This document shows, in pieces, positions 45,808-55,473 of a stretch of DNA of 64,000 nt. The notes beneath the pieces are model-generated. The model was not told the DNA's origin. It made no database searches and saw only the letters and a list, made by a program, of their open reading frames with translations. The stretch is from Gammaproteobacteria bacterium. Its GTDB lineage: Bacteria > Pseudomonadota > Gammaproteobacteria > UBA6186 > Azoamicaceae. Made by a program: the position numbers and the translations under genes. Where the stretch lies: assembly GCA_013288135.1 (NCBI GenBank), contig JABDCL010000003.1, positions 1-64,000 of the forward strand. Reading direction: 5' to 3'. The first letter of the stretch is position 1. The number at the start of each line of letters is the position of its first letter.

Positions 45808-46902
45808 ATGAGAACATTGATATGCACGCTTGGAGTAATTGTCAGTACCGATGATGGAAATACTAGTGCTGAAATAACAAAAGAAAATCGCGAAACAATA
45901 GCTGCATTGGCTGATTTTAAAAGAAGAGATTTGAATGTCGTTGTACTTAGCGATACTAACGTTACTACTTTTAGGTTTCTTCAATCTGAATTAGCGGCAT
46001 TAGGTTTAGATGTGAGTGATGAATACGCTACATTTAAAGCTAATAGGACTAAAGTGAATTTATTTAAAACAGTTATAAACCAGTGTATAGAAAAGGGGTT
46101 ATCTAAGGAATCCATAATAGTACTGGGGAATTCTGATTTAATTACAAATGAAAGTCGTCGAAAAGATGAGAAAGAAAAAGAGAAGGAAATCTGTGATTTG
46201 GCAACAGCTGCAGGTATTGGGGTAATTAAATTAACTAAACGTTCTTTAACACTGGATGTTTTAGCTACTGCAATATCTACAATTGGAGTAGAAGCTGGTG
46301 CTGATCTTCCTGTTGTTACAGCAAGTGCCGCTGGAACAACTATTGTACCTAAAGGAGTAGTAGATGTTGCATCCCAAGCAGCACATGTCGTATCTCAGGT
46401 GTATGACGTAGCAGCGAGTGTTGCTGGACCTGTTGTTAGAACAGTTGCAGATGTTGCTTTCGATACCGCTTCTGTTGTGTATCAGCATGGGGGGCCTCTT
46501 ATAGAAGGTGGCGTAGGAGTTGTGCGAAATGTAGCTCAAGGTGCCGCTAGCGCTGCAGTTCATGTATTGGAGCGAATTCCAAGTGGTAGTGACGTAATTG
46601 CAGGGGGAACTGCTGTTGTCAGTAGTCTTGCAAGTCGCGCAGCGAGTCTTGTAGTTGCAGGTAATTTGTTATCAGGAACTACGGCCAACTCTGAATCGGC
46701 AGCTTCTGCTATAGAATTGGGAGCTCTACCAGCAGTTGTACACGACTTTGAGAGACGTAGAAGGTCCAGTGCTGAAAAAGCTGCTCTGAGTTCAAGTATT
46801 GCACCAGCGATTTCAAGCTCTGCAGTAGCAACAATTGAAGTGGATCCTTTCAATGGAGAGGGACGACCTTCTTCTAGTGGAATGGACCGATCTTTTTCTT
46901 AA
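45808..46902 (+). CDS. HAD-like protein with Ala/Val-rich C-terminal half, effector candidate
   Basis: A 364-aa protein (start at ATG 45808 with AGAGG seven bases upstream; an upstream start at 45769 would add 13 residues). Residues about 1-150 resemble a haloacid dehalogenase fold: a motif-I position MRTLICTLGVIV without the catalytic Asp pair, motif II VVLSDTN, a Lys-containing KANRTKVNLFKTVI, and motif IV IIVLGNSDLIT. The rest is Ala/Val/Ser-rich with weak repeats (VVDVASQAAHVVSQVYDVAASVAG). If it is a HAD protein, it has lost the nucleophile. It is divergent from the ankyrin gene. No signal peptide. Confidence 0.6.
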   Translation: MRTLICTLGVIVSTDDGNTSAEITKENRETIAALADFKRRDLNVVVLSDTNVTTFRFLQSELAALGLDVSDEYATFKANRTKVNLFKTVINQCIEKGLSKESIIVLGNSDLITNESRRKDEKEKEKEICDLATAAGIGVIKLTKRSLTLDVLATAISTIGVEAGADLPVVTASAAGTTIVPKGVVDVASQAAHVVSQVYDVAASVAGPVVRTVADVAFDTASVVYQHGGPLIEGGVGVVRNVAQGAASAAVHVLERIPSGSDVIAGGTAVVSSLASRAASLVVAGNLLSGTTANSESAASAIELGALPAVVHDFERRRRSSAEKAALSSSIAPAISSSAVATIEVDPFNGEGRPSSSGMDRSFS

Positions 46903-46930
46903 TGCTGTTCCTAATTATTTGTCAAGGTGA

Positions 46931-47383
46931 CTACCCGGTTTGTACCTGTAACGTTGGCAAAGGAGCTATTTTTGAGAGATAACGTTTTAGCCAAACAGGC
47001 GTTTTTTCATGTGCAAAAATTTCATTTATGCTTAACCAATAATATTCTGGAACTTCGCGTGAAGATGCACTTATTTCGACCTTAGTATTTTTTAGTTTGC
47101 AATGAAAAATAACATCCAGTACAGGTACATGATGAGAATCAATAAAATAACTGCTGGTTAGAAATTGAATCGGATCTATTAAATTTAACCCAACTTCTTC
47201 GAAAGTTTCACGTTTAATAGCTTGGATTAATATATCGTGATTGTCAGCCCCATCAGTATATTCAACCTTACCTCCTGGAAAAGCTAAAAGTCCTGCTGCA
47301 TGGACATTTTCAGGTCGTTTGATCACTAAAAATTTACCATCGTGTTCAATGGCACATTCAACAACAACGAGAAAGTTTTGCAT
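46931..47383 (-). CDS. Nudix hydrolase
   Basis: A 150-aa Nudix-family pyrophosphohydrolase. The Nudix box is recognisable as PGGKVEYTDGADNHDILIQAIKRETFEEVGL. Its first part has an insertion compared with the usual Gx5Ex7REUxEExGU spacing, but RETFEEVG is intact. ECAIEHDGKFLVIKRPENVHAAGLLAFPGGK is the preceding strand pair. MutT-like cleaning of damaged nucleotides or another NDP-X substrate is possible. Convergent with the HAD-like gene. Confidence 0.85.
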   Translation of the reverse strand: MQNFLVVVECAIEHDGKFLVIKRPENVHAAGLLAFPGGKVEYTDGADNHDILIQAIKRETFEEVGLNLIDPIQFLTSSYFIDSHHVPVLDVIFHCKLKNTKVEISASSREVPEYYWLSINEIFAHEKTPVWLKRYLSKIAPLPTLQVQTG

Positions 47384-47571
47384 ATCAAATACCTCTTAAA
47401 AAAGTTATTAAAGGGTACTAAGGAACGAATAGGAACTAAGAAACTAATAGGACCAGCATAACACTATTTACTACTATTTGCTATGTCATATCATTGAGCA
47501 AAATGTCAGTGAATAAAAAAGCCAAGAATAGACAACATTGTAAAATAGATAACTTAGTTTAAAATTTAAAT

Positions 47572-49032
47572 ATGCTTAGGTTTAAACTTTTTCCTATCAT
47601 TTTACTCAATTTCACCATGCTCCTAACAGGTTGCATGGTAGGTCCCAATTTTAAAACACCCAAAGCGCCTGATACCAAAAGCTATACTGAAGCCTCGTTA
47701 CCCAAAAAAACAGTTAGTTCCAAAGGAAAAGGCGGAAAATCTCAAGAATTTGTATTGGGAAAGGATGTAAAGGCAGAGTGGTGGGGTTTATTTCATTCTA
47801 AACCCCTCAATAAACTGGTTGAAAAAGGACTTAAGAACAGCCCTACGGTAGAAGCTGGACAGGCGGCACTCAGGCAATCTCAGGAAAACCTAAACGCAGG
47901 GATAGGGGCACTTTTTCCTTCTGTGGATGCCGCTGCATCAGGCCAACGGGAACGCAGTTCACAGGCAGCATTTGGATCATCTAGTAGTACCAGCAGTATT
48001 TTTAATCTTTACAATGCTTCTGTTAATGTGACTTATGTGCTCGATGTTTTTGGAGGCACTCGTCGTAATATTGAGGCTTTATGTGCAGCCGTTGATTACC
48101 AACAGTTTTTACTCAGAGGGACTTATCTCACTCTTACTTCAAATATTGTGACGACTGCCATTACGGAAGCTTCTTTAAGGGCACAAATTGAAGCAACGCG
48201 GGATTTAATTGTTTCACAAGAAAATGTGCTGAAAATTGTAGAAAAACAATTTGAATTGGGTAGCATATCTCGTGAAGATGTATTAGCACAAAATGCATTG
48301 TTAGCACAAACACAGGCCACTTTACCACCACTTGAAAAAAATCTTTCCCAAATCCGTCATGCTTTAGCAGTATTGGTGGGTGCTTTACCTAGTGAGGCAC
48401 ATGTACCGCATTTTTCTTTAGATCAATTACAATTACCACATCAATTACCAATTAGCCTTCCATCAGAATTAGTGCGTCAAAGACCCGATGTGCGAGCTTC
48501 AGAAGCTTTATTGCATCAAGCCAGCGCACAAATAGGGGTTGCCACTGCCAATCTATTGCCACAATTTACACTGAATGGCAGTTATGGAGGACAATCGAAT
48601 CATTTAAACAACCTATTTAAAGCACAAAATCGTGTGTGGGATTATGGGGCTCAAGTGTTACAACCCATTTTTAGGGGAGGAACTCTGATTGCCGAGCGGC
48701 GTGCAGCCATTGCAGCCTTTGAACAAGCAAAAGCTCAATATCGTCAAACTGTTTTACAAGCTTTTCAAAATGTTGCGGATAGTCTCCGAGCCATTGAGAT
48801 CGATGCTAAAACCTTAAAAGCACAAACCGAAGCTGAAGCAGCCGCTTTAAGTACTTTAAGATTAATTAAACAACAATTTCATCTAGGTGCAGTCAATTAT
48901 TTATCTTTATTAAATGCAGAGCGTCAGTATCAACAAGCACGGATCAGTCGTATTCAGGCAGAAGCTTTGCGTTATACCGATACTGTAGCATTATTTCAGG
49001 CCTTAGGTGGCGGGTGGTGGAATTGTGAGTGA
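47572..49032 (+). CDS. RND efflux outer-membrane channel lipoprotein (OprM/NodT family)
   Basis: A 486-aa outer-membrane factor. The N terminus is a lipoprotein signal ending LTGCMVGPNF (lipobox LTGC). Two repeated halves follow, each a beta strand plus long coiled helices, with WWGLFHSKPLNKLVEKGLKNSPTVEAGQAALRQS and RRAAIAAFEQAKAQYRQTVLQAFQNVADSL. LPSELVRQRPDVRASEALLHQASAQIGVATANLLPQFTLNG is the family hallmark. First gene of a complete tripartite pump operon. It may also serve the RND pump at 29 kb, which lacks its own channel. Confidence 0.93.
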   Translation: MLRFKLFPIILLNFTMLLTGCMVGPNFKTPKAPDTKSYTEASLPKKTVSSKGKGGKSQEFVLGKDVKAEWWGLFHSKPLNKLVEKGLKNSPTVEAGQAALRQSQENLNAGIGALFPSVDAAASGQRERSSQAAFGSSSSTSSIFNLYNASVNVTYVLDVFGGTRRNIEALCAAVDYQQFLLRGTYLTLTSNIVTTAITEASLRAQIEATRDLIVSQENVLKIVEKQFELGSISREDVLAQNALLAQTQATLPPLEKNLSQIRHALAVLVGALPSEAHVPHFSLDQLQLPHQLPISLPSELVRQRPDVRASEALLHQASAQIGVATANLLPQFTLNGSYGGQSNHLNNLFKAQNRVWDYGAQVLQPIFRGGTLIAERRAAIAAFEQAKAQYRQTVLQAFQNVADSLRAIEIDAKTLKAQTEAEAAALSTLRLIKQQFHLGAVNYLSLLNAERQYQQARISRIQAEALRYTDTVALFQALGGGWWNCE

Positions 49033-50185
49033 TATGAGTGAGTCAAAAAAAAATAAATTAAAAAAACCCATGCTTATTATGCTGATAAGTTTAGGTGTTT
49101 TGTTCGCGATAATTTTTGCTTACAAAGCATTTGGTGGCTATATGATGAAGAAATATATGTCACAAAAACCTCCGCCAGCAACAGTTTCAGTGATGAAGGC
49201 CAGTTACCAAGATTGGCAACCCATCATTAAAGCCTCAGGTAGTCTGCGAGCAGTGAAAGGGGTAGATGTGACAACAGAAATTGCGGGACTTGTTAGCAAC
49301 ATTCATTTTATACCGGGTCAGAATGTAAAGAATAAAGAAGTTTTAGTAGAACTGAATGCAGACTCTGAGATGGCACAACTAAAATCGCTTGAAGCAACTG
49401 CAGAGTTGGCAAGCGTTGTTTATGAACGAGATAAAGCACAATTTGCGATACAGGCAGTGAGTAAAGCAACCTTAGATGCTGATGCTGCCGATCTTAAAAG
49501 TAAAACAGCACAGGTAACAGAGCAAGCAGCCATTGTAGCAAAGAAAACAATTTGCGCTCCTTTTGATGGACGTTTAGGAATTTCTTATGTTAATCCAGGG
49601 CAATATATGAATCCAGGTGACAAAGTAGTCACTCTACAAGCCTTAGATCCTATTTATGTAGATTTTTATTTGCCTCAGCAAACATTAGTTCAAATTCATG
49701 TTGGACAAACCATTAAAATGACCACCGATACTTATCCAGGGCGATTTTTTACAGGAAAAATTACAACGATTGATCCCAGAGTTGATCCAGCAACCAGGAA
49801 TGTGCAAGTTGAGGCAACACTTTCTAATGCAGATTTTGCGCTATTGCCAGGCATGTTTTCATCTGTGGAACTGGAAACAGGAGCGTCACAGCGTTTTATA
49901 ACTTTACCACAAACAGCCATTAGTTTTAATCCTTATGGTGAAATTATTTACATTGTAAAAGAAACTGGTAAAGATAGTTTAGGAAAGCCAGTTTTAACGG
50001 CAACACAAACTTTTGTCACGGTTGGAGAGACTCGTGGAGATCAAGTTAGCGTATTAAAAGGCATTAAAGAAGGTGAAACGGTAGTCACTGCAGGACAGCT
50101 TAAACTTAAAAATGGGAGTGAAATTATTATTAATAATTCAATATTACCAAGCTTTGATGAAGCGCCTAAACCTGTGAATGAATAG
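49025..50185 (+). CDS. RND efflux periplasmic adaptor
   Basis: A membrane fusion protein of about 386 aa. It has an N-terminal membrane anchor (about residues 16-37), a lipoyl half ASGSLRAVKGVDVTTEIAGLVSNIHFIPGQNVKNKEVLVEL, an alpha-hairpin with QFAIQAVSKATLDADAADLKSKTAQVTEQ, and RTCAPFDGRLGISYVNPGQY-like second lipoyl half. The start is ambiguous: GTG 49025 (GGTGG four bases ahead) or ATG 49034; both overlap or abut the stop of the channel gene. Middle gene of the pump operon. Confidence 0.9.
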   Translation: MSDMSESKKNKLKKPMLIMLISLGVLFAIIFAYKAFGGYMMKKYMSQKPPPATVSVMKASYQDWQPIIKASGSLRAVKGVDVTTEIAGLVSNIHFIPGQNVKNKEVLVELNADSEMAQLKSLEATAELASVVYERDKAQFAIQAVSKATLDADAADLKSKTAQVTEQAAIVAKKTICAPFDGRLGISYVNPGQYMNPGDKVVTLQALDPIYVDFYLPQQTLVQIHVGQTIKMTTDTYPGRFFTGKITTIDPRVDPATRNVQVEATLSNADFALLPGMFSSVELETGASQRFITLPQTAISFNPYGEIIYIVKETGKDSLGKPVLTATQTFVTVGETRGDQVSVLKGIKEGETVVTAGQLKLKNGSEIIINNSILPSFDEAPKPVNE

Positions 50186-50194
50186 GATATTAGG

Positions 50195-53100
50195 ATGAAT
50201 ATCACAGATATTTTTATTCGACGCCCAGTCTTGGCAACGGTTGTGAGTCTTCTGATTTTAGTATTTGGCTTGCGATCAATTATGCAACTTCCGATTCGTC
50301 AATTTCCTTTTACGCAGAATGCAGTGGTGACGGTCTCTACCGTTTATACAGGTGCTGATCCAGAATTGGTGGCTGGATTTATCACTACTCCCCTTGAGAA
50401 CTCGATTGCCCAGGCAAATGGGATTGATTATATGACTTCGAGTAGTACTCAGGGCAAAAGCACCATTCAAGCCAATTTAAAATTGAATTATGATCCCAGC
50501 AAAGCAGTTTCTGACATAAATACCAAAGTCAACGCGGTTTTAAATTTATTACCCAAAGAATCTCAAACACCTGTTATTACAGTGGCGGTTGGTGAAACTA
50601 TTGATTCTATGTATATTGGCTTTTATAGCGATGTGCTTCCGAGTAACAAAATTACAGATTATTTGATTCGTGTGGTACAACCTAAACTGCAGGCAGTAGA
50701 GGGGGTACAATTAGCAGAAATATTGGGATCACGACAATTTGCATTACGTGCTTGGCTTGATCCGGTTAAAATGGCAGGCTTTGGTGTTACTGCTCAAGAT
50801 ATTTCTAATGCATTAGCTACTAATGATTTTATTTCTGCTGTGGGACGCACTGATGGCCAGATGGTTACAGTTAATTTAACAGCAGAAACGGGGTTACACT
50901 CGGTTGACGAATTTCGGAACCTTGTCTTAAAAGCAAAAAATGGTGCTATTGTTCGATTAGGTGATGTCGCAACGGTTTCATTGGGGGCTGAAAATTATGA
51001 TATTTCCGTAAAATTTGATGGTGAAGCTGCCGTTTATATTGGTATTAAAGTAGCACCTGCTGCTAATATATTGACCACCATCGATAATGTAAGAAATGTT
51101 TTTCCATCGATTGCAGAGCAATTACCTGAAGGTTTAGAGGGTAAAATTGTTTATGATGGAACAAGGTATGTCTACAGCTCCATTCATGAGGTTGAACACT
51201 CCTTATTTGAAGCTATGTTAATTGTTACTTTAGTGATCTTCTTGTTCTTAGGATCAATACGTTCTGTTCTTATTCCCGTTGTTGCAATACCCCTTTCGCT
51301 GATTGGCGCATTTTTTATTATGTTGCTTTTAGGCTACTCTATCAATTTGTTAACTTTGCTTTCTTTAGTGCTTGCTATTGGTCTTGTTGTTGATGATGCC
51401 ATTATTGTGGTAGAAAATATTCATCGCCATATGGAAGCAGGTATGTCACGAATGGATGCAGCACTACAAGGGGCTCGAGAATTAGCAAATCCCATTATTG
51501 CAATTTCTGTTGTTTTGATTGCTGTTTATGTTCCCATAGGATTTATGGAGGGCCTAACAGGTGCTTTATTTACTGAATTTGCATTTACGCTTGCAGGGGC
51601 AGTTGCTGTATCTGCCATTGTTGCTCTTACCTTATCACCCATGATGTGCTCAAGATTTTTAAAACCACCCACTAATCACAATGGTCAAGGAAATGGTTTG
51701 GTTACTTATATTGACCGTCAATTTGAGAAATTACGGTTTCATTATGAACGAATGTTACATAATTCTCTCGATTTTCTTTCAGTGACAGCTGTTTTTTCGG
51801 TAATTATTTTGTCTAGTATTTATTTTCTATACGCCAGTTCAAAATCTGAGCTTGCGCCTCAAGAAGATCAGGGAGTGCTTATAACACAATTGACTGCAGC
51901 ACCTAATGCAAATCTCAGTCAAACACAACTGTATTCAAAAAAAGTACAAGATATATTTTCATCTTATTCAGAAAACGATCATGTCTTTCAGTTGGATGGT
52001 TATGCTGGTCTTAATTCAGGTATCGCTGGGATGGTGTTAAAACCTTGGGATGAGCGTAAGCGAACAGCCATGCAATTACAACCAGAAGTCCAAGCTAAAC
52101 TTTCTGACATTGCAGGTTTTAAAGCAGCTGTTTTTCAAAGGCCACCTTTGCCTGGTAGTTTTGGGGTGCCTATACAATTTGTGATAGGGACAACGGATGC
52201 ATTTAGTCGCTTGAACGATATTTCAGGTGCATTTATAGATAAATTAAATTCAACCGGTATGTTTATTTATCTTGATTCAGATTTGAAACTGGATAAACAG
52301 CAAATAACCATTGAATTAGATCGAGATAAAGCTTCGCAACTGGGATTAACGATGCAGGATATTGGTAACGTTTTAGCATCTAATTTAAGTAGTAATTTTA
52401 TTAACTTTTTTAGTCTTGCCGGGCGATCTTACAAAGTAATTCCGCAAGTATCACGTCCTGATCGATTAAACTATAATCAGCTGTTAAATTATTATATTAA
52501 TACAGCAGATGGTTCTTCTATTCCAATGTCGACCATTGCTAAGCTAAAGACTTTGGTTGTTCCTGAATCATTAAATCATTTTCAGCAACTTAATTCAGCG
52601 ACTATTTTTGGGATTACTTCTCCTGGCATTACTTTAGGGGAAGCATTAAACACTATGAAAACCCTTGCAAAAGAGAATTTGCCCGCAGGATACAGTGTTG
52701 ATTATGCAGGTCAATCACGTCAATATGAACAAGAAGGATCTGCTCTGCTTTTAACTTTTTTCTTTGCATTGGTGATTATTTTTCTGACATTGTCAGCTTT
52801 ATTTGAAAGTTTTCGTGATCCTCTGATTGTTATGATAAGTGTTCCGATGTCGATTTGTGGCGCGATGATTTTTATTTCACTTGGGGTAGGGGGAGCAAGT
52901 CTCAATATTTATACTGAGGTAGGGTTAGTTACTTTGATCGGCCTTATCAGTAAACACGGTATTTTAATAGTACAATTTGCCAATGATTTACAAAAAGAAG
53001 GATATGATAAACGTAAAGCCGTTGAAATGGCCGCAGGGATCCGGTTACGACCGATTTTAATGACTACAGCTTCTATGGTATTAGGAGTGTTGCCTTTGAT

Positions 53101-53287
53101 TACTGCTTCAGGAGCTGGTGCTGTCAGTCGCTTTAATATAGGACTGGTGATTGCTTCTGGTATTTCTATTGGTACACTTTTTACCTTATTTGTAGTTCCT
53201 GCCATGTATATGTTTTTAGCAGAAAAGATCCTACCAGAAAAGACTGAAAAATCAAGTGAGGAGAGTCTTAATGCATTATCTTCCTGA
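50195..53287 (+). CDS. RND efflux pump, inner-membrane permease
   Basis: A 1030-aa RND pump of the MdtB/MexF-like multidrug group. It starts MNITDIFIRRPVLATVVSLLILVFGL, has the proton-relay helix IGLVVDDAIIVVENIHRHME, and the second-half Lys in TLIGLISKHGILIVQFAND. It begins 9 bp after the adaptor stop. Together with the two preceding genes it forms a complete drug pump. Substrates are not readable from sequence. Confidence 0.93.
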   Translation: MNITDIFIRRPVLATVVSLLILVFGLRSIMQLPIRQFPFTQNAVVTVSTVYTGADPELVAGFITTPLENSIAQANGIDYMTSSSTQGKSTIQANLKLNYDPSKAVSDINTKVNAVLNLLPKESQTPVITVAVGETIDSMYIGFYSDVLPSNKITDYLIRVVQPKLQAVEGVQLAEILGSRQFALRAWLDPVKMAGFGVTAQDISNALATNDFISAVGRTDGQMVTVNLTAETGLHSVDEFRNLVLKAKNGAIVRLGDVATVSLGAENYDISVKFDGEAAVYIGIKVAPAANILTTIDNVRNVFPSIAEQLPEGLEGKIVYDGTRYVYSSIHEVEHSLFEAMLIVTLVIFLFLGSIRSVLIPVVAIPLSLIGAFFIMLLLGYSINLLTLLSLVLAIGLVVDDAIIVVENIHRHMEAGMSRMDAALQGARELANPIIAISVVLIAVYVPIGFMEGLTGALFTEFAFTLAGAVAVSAIVALTLSPMMCSRFLKPPTNHNGQGNGLVTYIDRQFEKLRFHYERMLHNSLDFLSVTAVFSVIILSSIYFLYASSKSELAPQEDQGVLITQLTAAPNANLSQTQLYSKKVQDIFSSYSENDHVFQLDGYAGLNSGIAGMVLKPWDERKRTAMQLQPEVQAKLSDIAGFKAAVFQRPPLPGSFGVPIQFVIGTTDAFSRLNDISGAFIDKLNSTGMFIYLDSDLKLDKQQITIELDRDKASQLGLTMQDIGNVLASNLSSNFINFFSLAGRSYKVIPQVSRPDRLNYNQLLNYYINTADGSSIPMSTIAKLKTLVVPESLNHFQQLNSATIFGITSPGITLGEALNTMKTLAKENLPAGYSVDYAGQSRQYEQEGSALLLTFFFALVIIFLTLSALFESFRDPLIVMISVPMSICGAMIFISLGVGGASLNIYTEVGLVTLIGLISKHGILIVQFANDLQKEGYDKRKAVEMAAGIRLRPILMTTASMVLGVLPLITASGAGAVSRFNIGLVIASGISIGTLFTLFVVPAMYMFLAEKILPEKTEKSSEESLNALSS

Positions 53288-53519
53288 TCTGGTTGGCTTA
53301 TTTGGCGTGACAATTATTTTGATTTGGTATTTTTTGTTACAAGTGGGTAAGTGTAATGCAAATGATTTAATGTTTTCCATTGTTAATGCAGTGGGTGCTA
53401 TTTGTATATTGTTTTCTTTAATGTATGAATGGAATTTTCCAACCGTTGTTATTGAATGTGCCTGGTTATTGATTAGTCTTTATGGCATTTATAAGTGTAT
53501 CTTTTTGAAGAAGAAGTAA
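53271..53519 (+). CDS. CBU_0592-type small membrane protein
   Basis: An 82-aa protein with three hydrophobic segments (LPDLVGLFGVTIILIWYFLLQVG; SIVNAVGAICILFSL; VVIECAWLLISLYGIYKCI). It matches the CBU_0592 family named from Coxiella burnetii. The ATG at 53271 is preferred, with GAGGAG 7 bases upstream inside the pump gene; a GTG at 53256 adds five residues. Overlap with the pump gene suggests coupling. Function unknown. Confidence 0.8.
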   Translation: MHYLPDLVGLFGVTIILIWYFLLQVGKCNANDLMFSIVNAVGAICILFSLMYEWNFPTVVIECAWLLISLYGIYKCIFLKKK

Positions 53520-53537
53520 AATCCCTCAAATCCCCTT

Positions 53538-53608
53538 ACCCCTTTTTCAAAGTGGGGAATTGAATTTCCTTAAAATCCCCCCCTAACCACCCCTTTTTCA
53601 AAGTGGGG
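53538..53608. repeat. Pair of 20-bp direct repeats with hairpin potential
   Basis: ACCCCTTTTTCAAAGTGGGG occurs at 53538-53557 and again, identical, at 53589-53608. Each copy can fold CCCC against GGGG. They lie between convergent genes (CBU_0592-type and DUF4389), where they may act in transcript termination. Similar CCCCTTTTTCAAAG repeats are common in many bacterial genomes. Confidence 0.8.
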
Positions 53609-53630
53609 GAAAAAGGGGGAGAATTTACAA

Positions 53631-53900
53631 TCACTCATTTGGCCAGGCATCAAATGGGAATGGTTTTTTATCACTGTTATAGGTAATAAAACGAATAATT
53701 TCATAGGCATACGCGCCTAGACTTTGTCCAAACTTAAGAATATGGGTATTGGGTTGTTTTAAAATCAAAGTATAAATAAATTGGAAGATGGTCAGTGCGA
53801 ATATTAAGAAATACAAGAGATATCCAATAAAAAGAAACAGTATGATATAAAGACCTCTTAAACCACGATCCATGCTAGTGGGTTCTATACTCATAATCAC
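53631..53900 (-). CDS. DUF4389 membrane protein
   Basis: An 89-aa protein with one or two membrane helices (LRGLYIILFLFIGYLLYFLIFALTIFQFIYTLI). The C terminus LKFGQSLGAYAYEIIRFITYNSDKKPFPFDAWP is diagnostic of DUF4389. Such short forms are common in gammaproteobacteria. Function unknown. Convergent with the efflux operon. Confidence 0.88.
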   Translation of the reverse strand: MIMSIEPTSMDRGLRGLYIILFLFIGYLLYFLIFALTIFQFIYTLILKQPNTHILKFGQSLGAYAYEIIRFITYNSDKKPFPFDAWPNE

Positions 53901-54010
53901 ATATCCTTGTATTCAGTCATTACTTTTATATTATATCAAATGATCTCTCTTATCAAATTCATCATTTTATTATCTCGAATAGATGTAAGTTGATAAACTA
54001 AATGTCATGA

Positions 54011-54110
54011 TGTCGGTATGGTGTCAAATCTTGACATTGGACATTACAATTGGGACTGTAATCAAAAATAAAATGTTTGTCTAATGTCAAGATTTGACAC
54101 CATACCGACA
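54011..54110. repeat. Palindromic element, copy C (28-bp perfect outer arms)
   Basis: Bases 54011-54038 (TGTCGGTATGGTGTCAAATC and on) are the exact inverted complement of 54083-54110. The inner part differs between arms (left GGACATTACA, right TTTGTCTAATG), a pattern shared with copy D. The outer nine bases on each side are complementary too but are unlike those of the other copies. It lies 74 bp upstream of the 398-aa effector-like gene. Confidence 0.95.
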
Positions 54111-54183
54111 CCATTTCAATACATAGAGAAAAATTAAATAATATATTATAGTTATATTGTTATATTAATAGAGAGAGTAAGAC

Positions 54184-55380
54184 ATGGCTGCTCATGGATC
54201 GACAATTGAAGAGAAAGTTCGTGATGAGCTTAGAAAAATAGAGGAGCGCCATCTTGAACTGAGAGCGAGGTATTCTGATCCTTTATCTGGTACTGGTAGA
54301 GCTCGTTTGGTTTATGATTGGCAGTTTTTAAAAAAAATTATTGGAGATATTGCCACACCTGAACAAGCAGATCGTGTATTCAAAATGATGATATATCCAC
54401 ATGATTTACCAGAAGAATCAAATTGGCGGCTGCGTATTCCAACGGAAGGCCTGTCAATTCCAAATTACTTAAGAATGCGCGCAGATTCTCTTGATGACGA
54501 TGCTGTCTCAATCATAGCAATTTTGGATACTTTATTTTCAAAATTTCCACAGCACACTCGTTCAGAATATTTACATGCTGAAGGCACAATAACTAAAATA
54601 ACTTCATTGGACGAAGCACCTGTGCGAAGTATTGTTATTGATCCAAACGCCAATACTTTTTTTAAAGTATTAATGTTACTGAAAATGAGATGGGCCTTAG
54701 ACGACAATGAAATAGGAAAATGGGCAGCAAGTTTAGAAGGCTTATCTGATCATGAATTGCTTCTTTTAAAGGGTATAAGGTTAGAGTTATCTGATCGTGA
54801 ATTGAGGCAACTGGGAAATCTGGTGGGTCAGGAGGAATATCCAAAATCAACTTTTTTTGATTTTATGGTCGATTACTGTAGTATATATACTAGACCAACT
54901 TTATTTAATCGTTTATTAATGTTTAGTGCTTCTGCTACATTTGATGATCAAAATACTCAGGAAGCTCAGCAGGAAGCTCAGTCTGCTCAGTATATGTTAC
55001 CTGGATACCATGGACATCAAACAACGAGTGCTGCTAGTCATGGTGGTATACCGCGGGCATCCGGTAGTCCAGATCATCTTTATATTGTTAGCGAGGGAGC
55101 AGACGAATTACTTACCTTAAACTCTGCAGGATTTTATAGAGTAGCTGCTAATTGTGGAGTTGCATTTTCCGCAAGTGAATTTGAAAAACAACTTAAAGAT
55201 TTAACAGAAAAAATAAATCTAAAAGTTAGGCTAGAAGATATTAAAGTATCTACACCTGACAGTAGGCATGAAAACACCTATTTTTTTTCGTTTTCCACAA
55301 ATAAAGACCGTGACGAGTTTAAAAGAATATTTCTTACTCCTGATCCTTCTCCTCGTCCGCCCACAGCAGCTCCTCCTTAG
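54184..55380 (+). CDS. Unrecognised 398-aa protein, effector-like
   Basis: A 398-aa soluble protein with no signal peptide and no family I recognise. The first two thirds are helical and charged (GSTIEEKVRDELRKIEERHLELRARY; EQADRVFKMMIYPHDLPEESNW). A motif-like pair LSDHELLLLKGIRLELSDRELRQLGNL occurs near residues 195-220. After a Gln/Ala/His/Gly-rich linker (about 255-295), a second small domain (about 300-380) follows, YIVSEGADELLTLNSAGFYRVAANCGVAFS, with a beta-like end HENTYFFSFSTNKDRDEFKRIF. Last part is Pro-rich. GAGAGAG lies before the ATG. Preceded by palindromic copy C. Gene reality is confident; function unknown. Confidence 0.75.
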   Translation: MAAHGSTIEEKVRDELRKIEERHLELRARYSDPLSGTGRARLVYDWQFLKKIIGDIATPEQADRVFKMMIYPHDLPEESNWRLRIPTEGLSIPNYLRMRADSLDDDAVSIIAILDTLFSKFPQHTRSEYLHAEGTITKITSLDEAPVRSIVIDPNANTFFKVLMLLKMRWALDDNEIGKWAASLEGLSDHELLLLKGIRLELSDRELRQLGNLVGQEEYPKSTFFDFMVDYCSIYTRPTLFNRLLMFSASATFDDQNTQEAQQEAQSAQYMLPGYHGHQTTSAASHGGIPRASGSPDHLYIVSEGADELLTLNSAGFYRVAANCGVAFSASEFEKQLKDLTEKINLKVRLEDIKVSTPDSRHENTYFFSFSTNKDRDEFKRIFLTPDPSPRPPTAAPP

Positions 55381-55473
55381 TGTCTAGGTACTATTTACCA
55401 CTACCTGCGTTTCCCCAAGTTTTATTGATTGCCCAGAATGAGCCGATAAACTAACAAATTTCAGCGTGCATGG

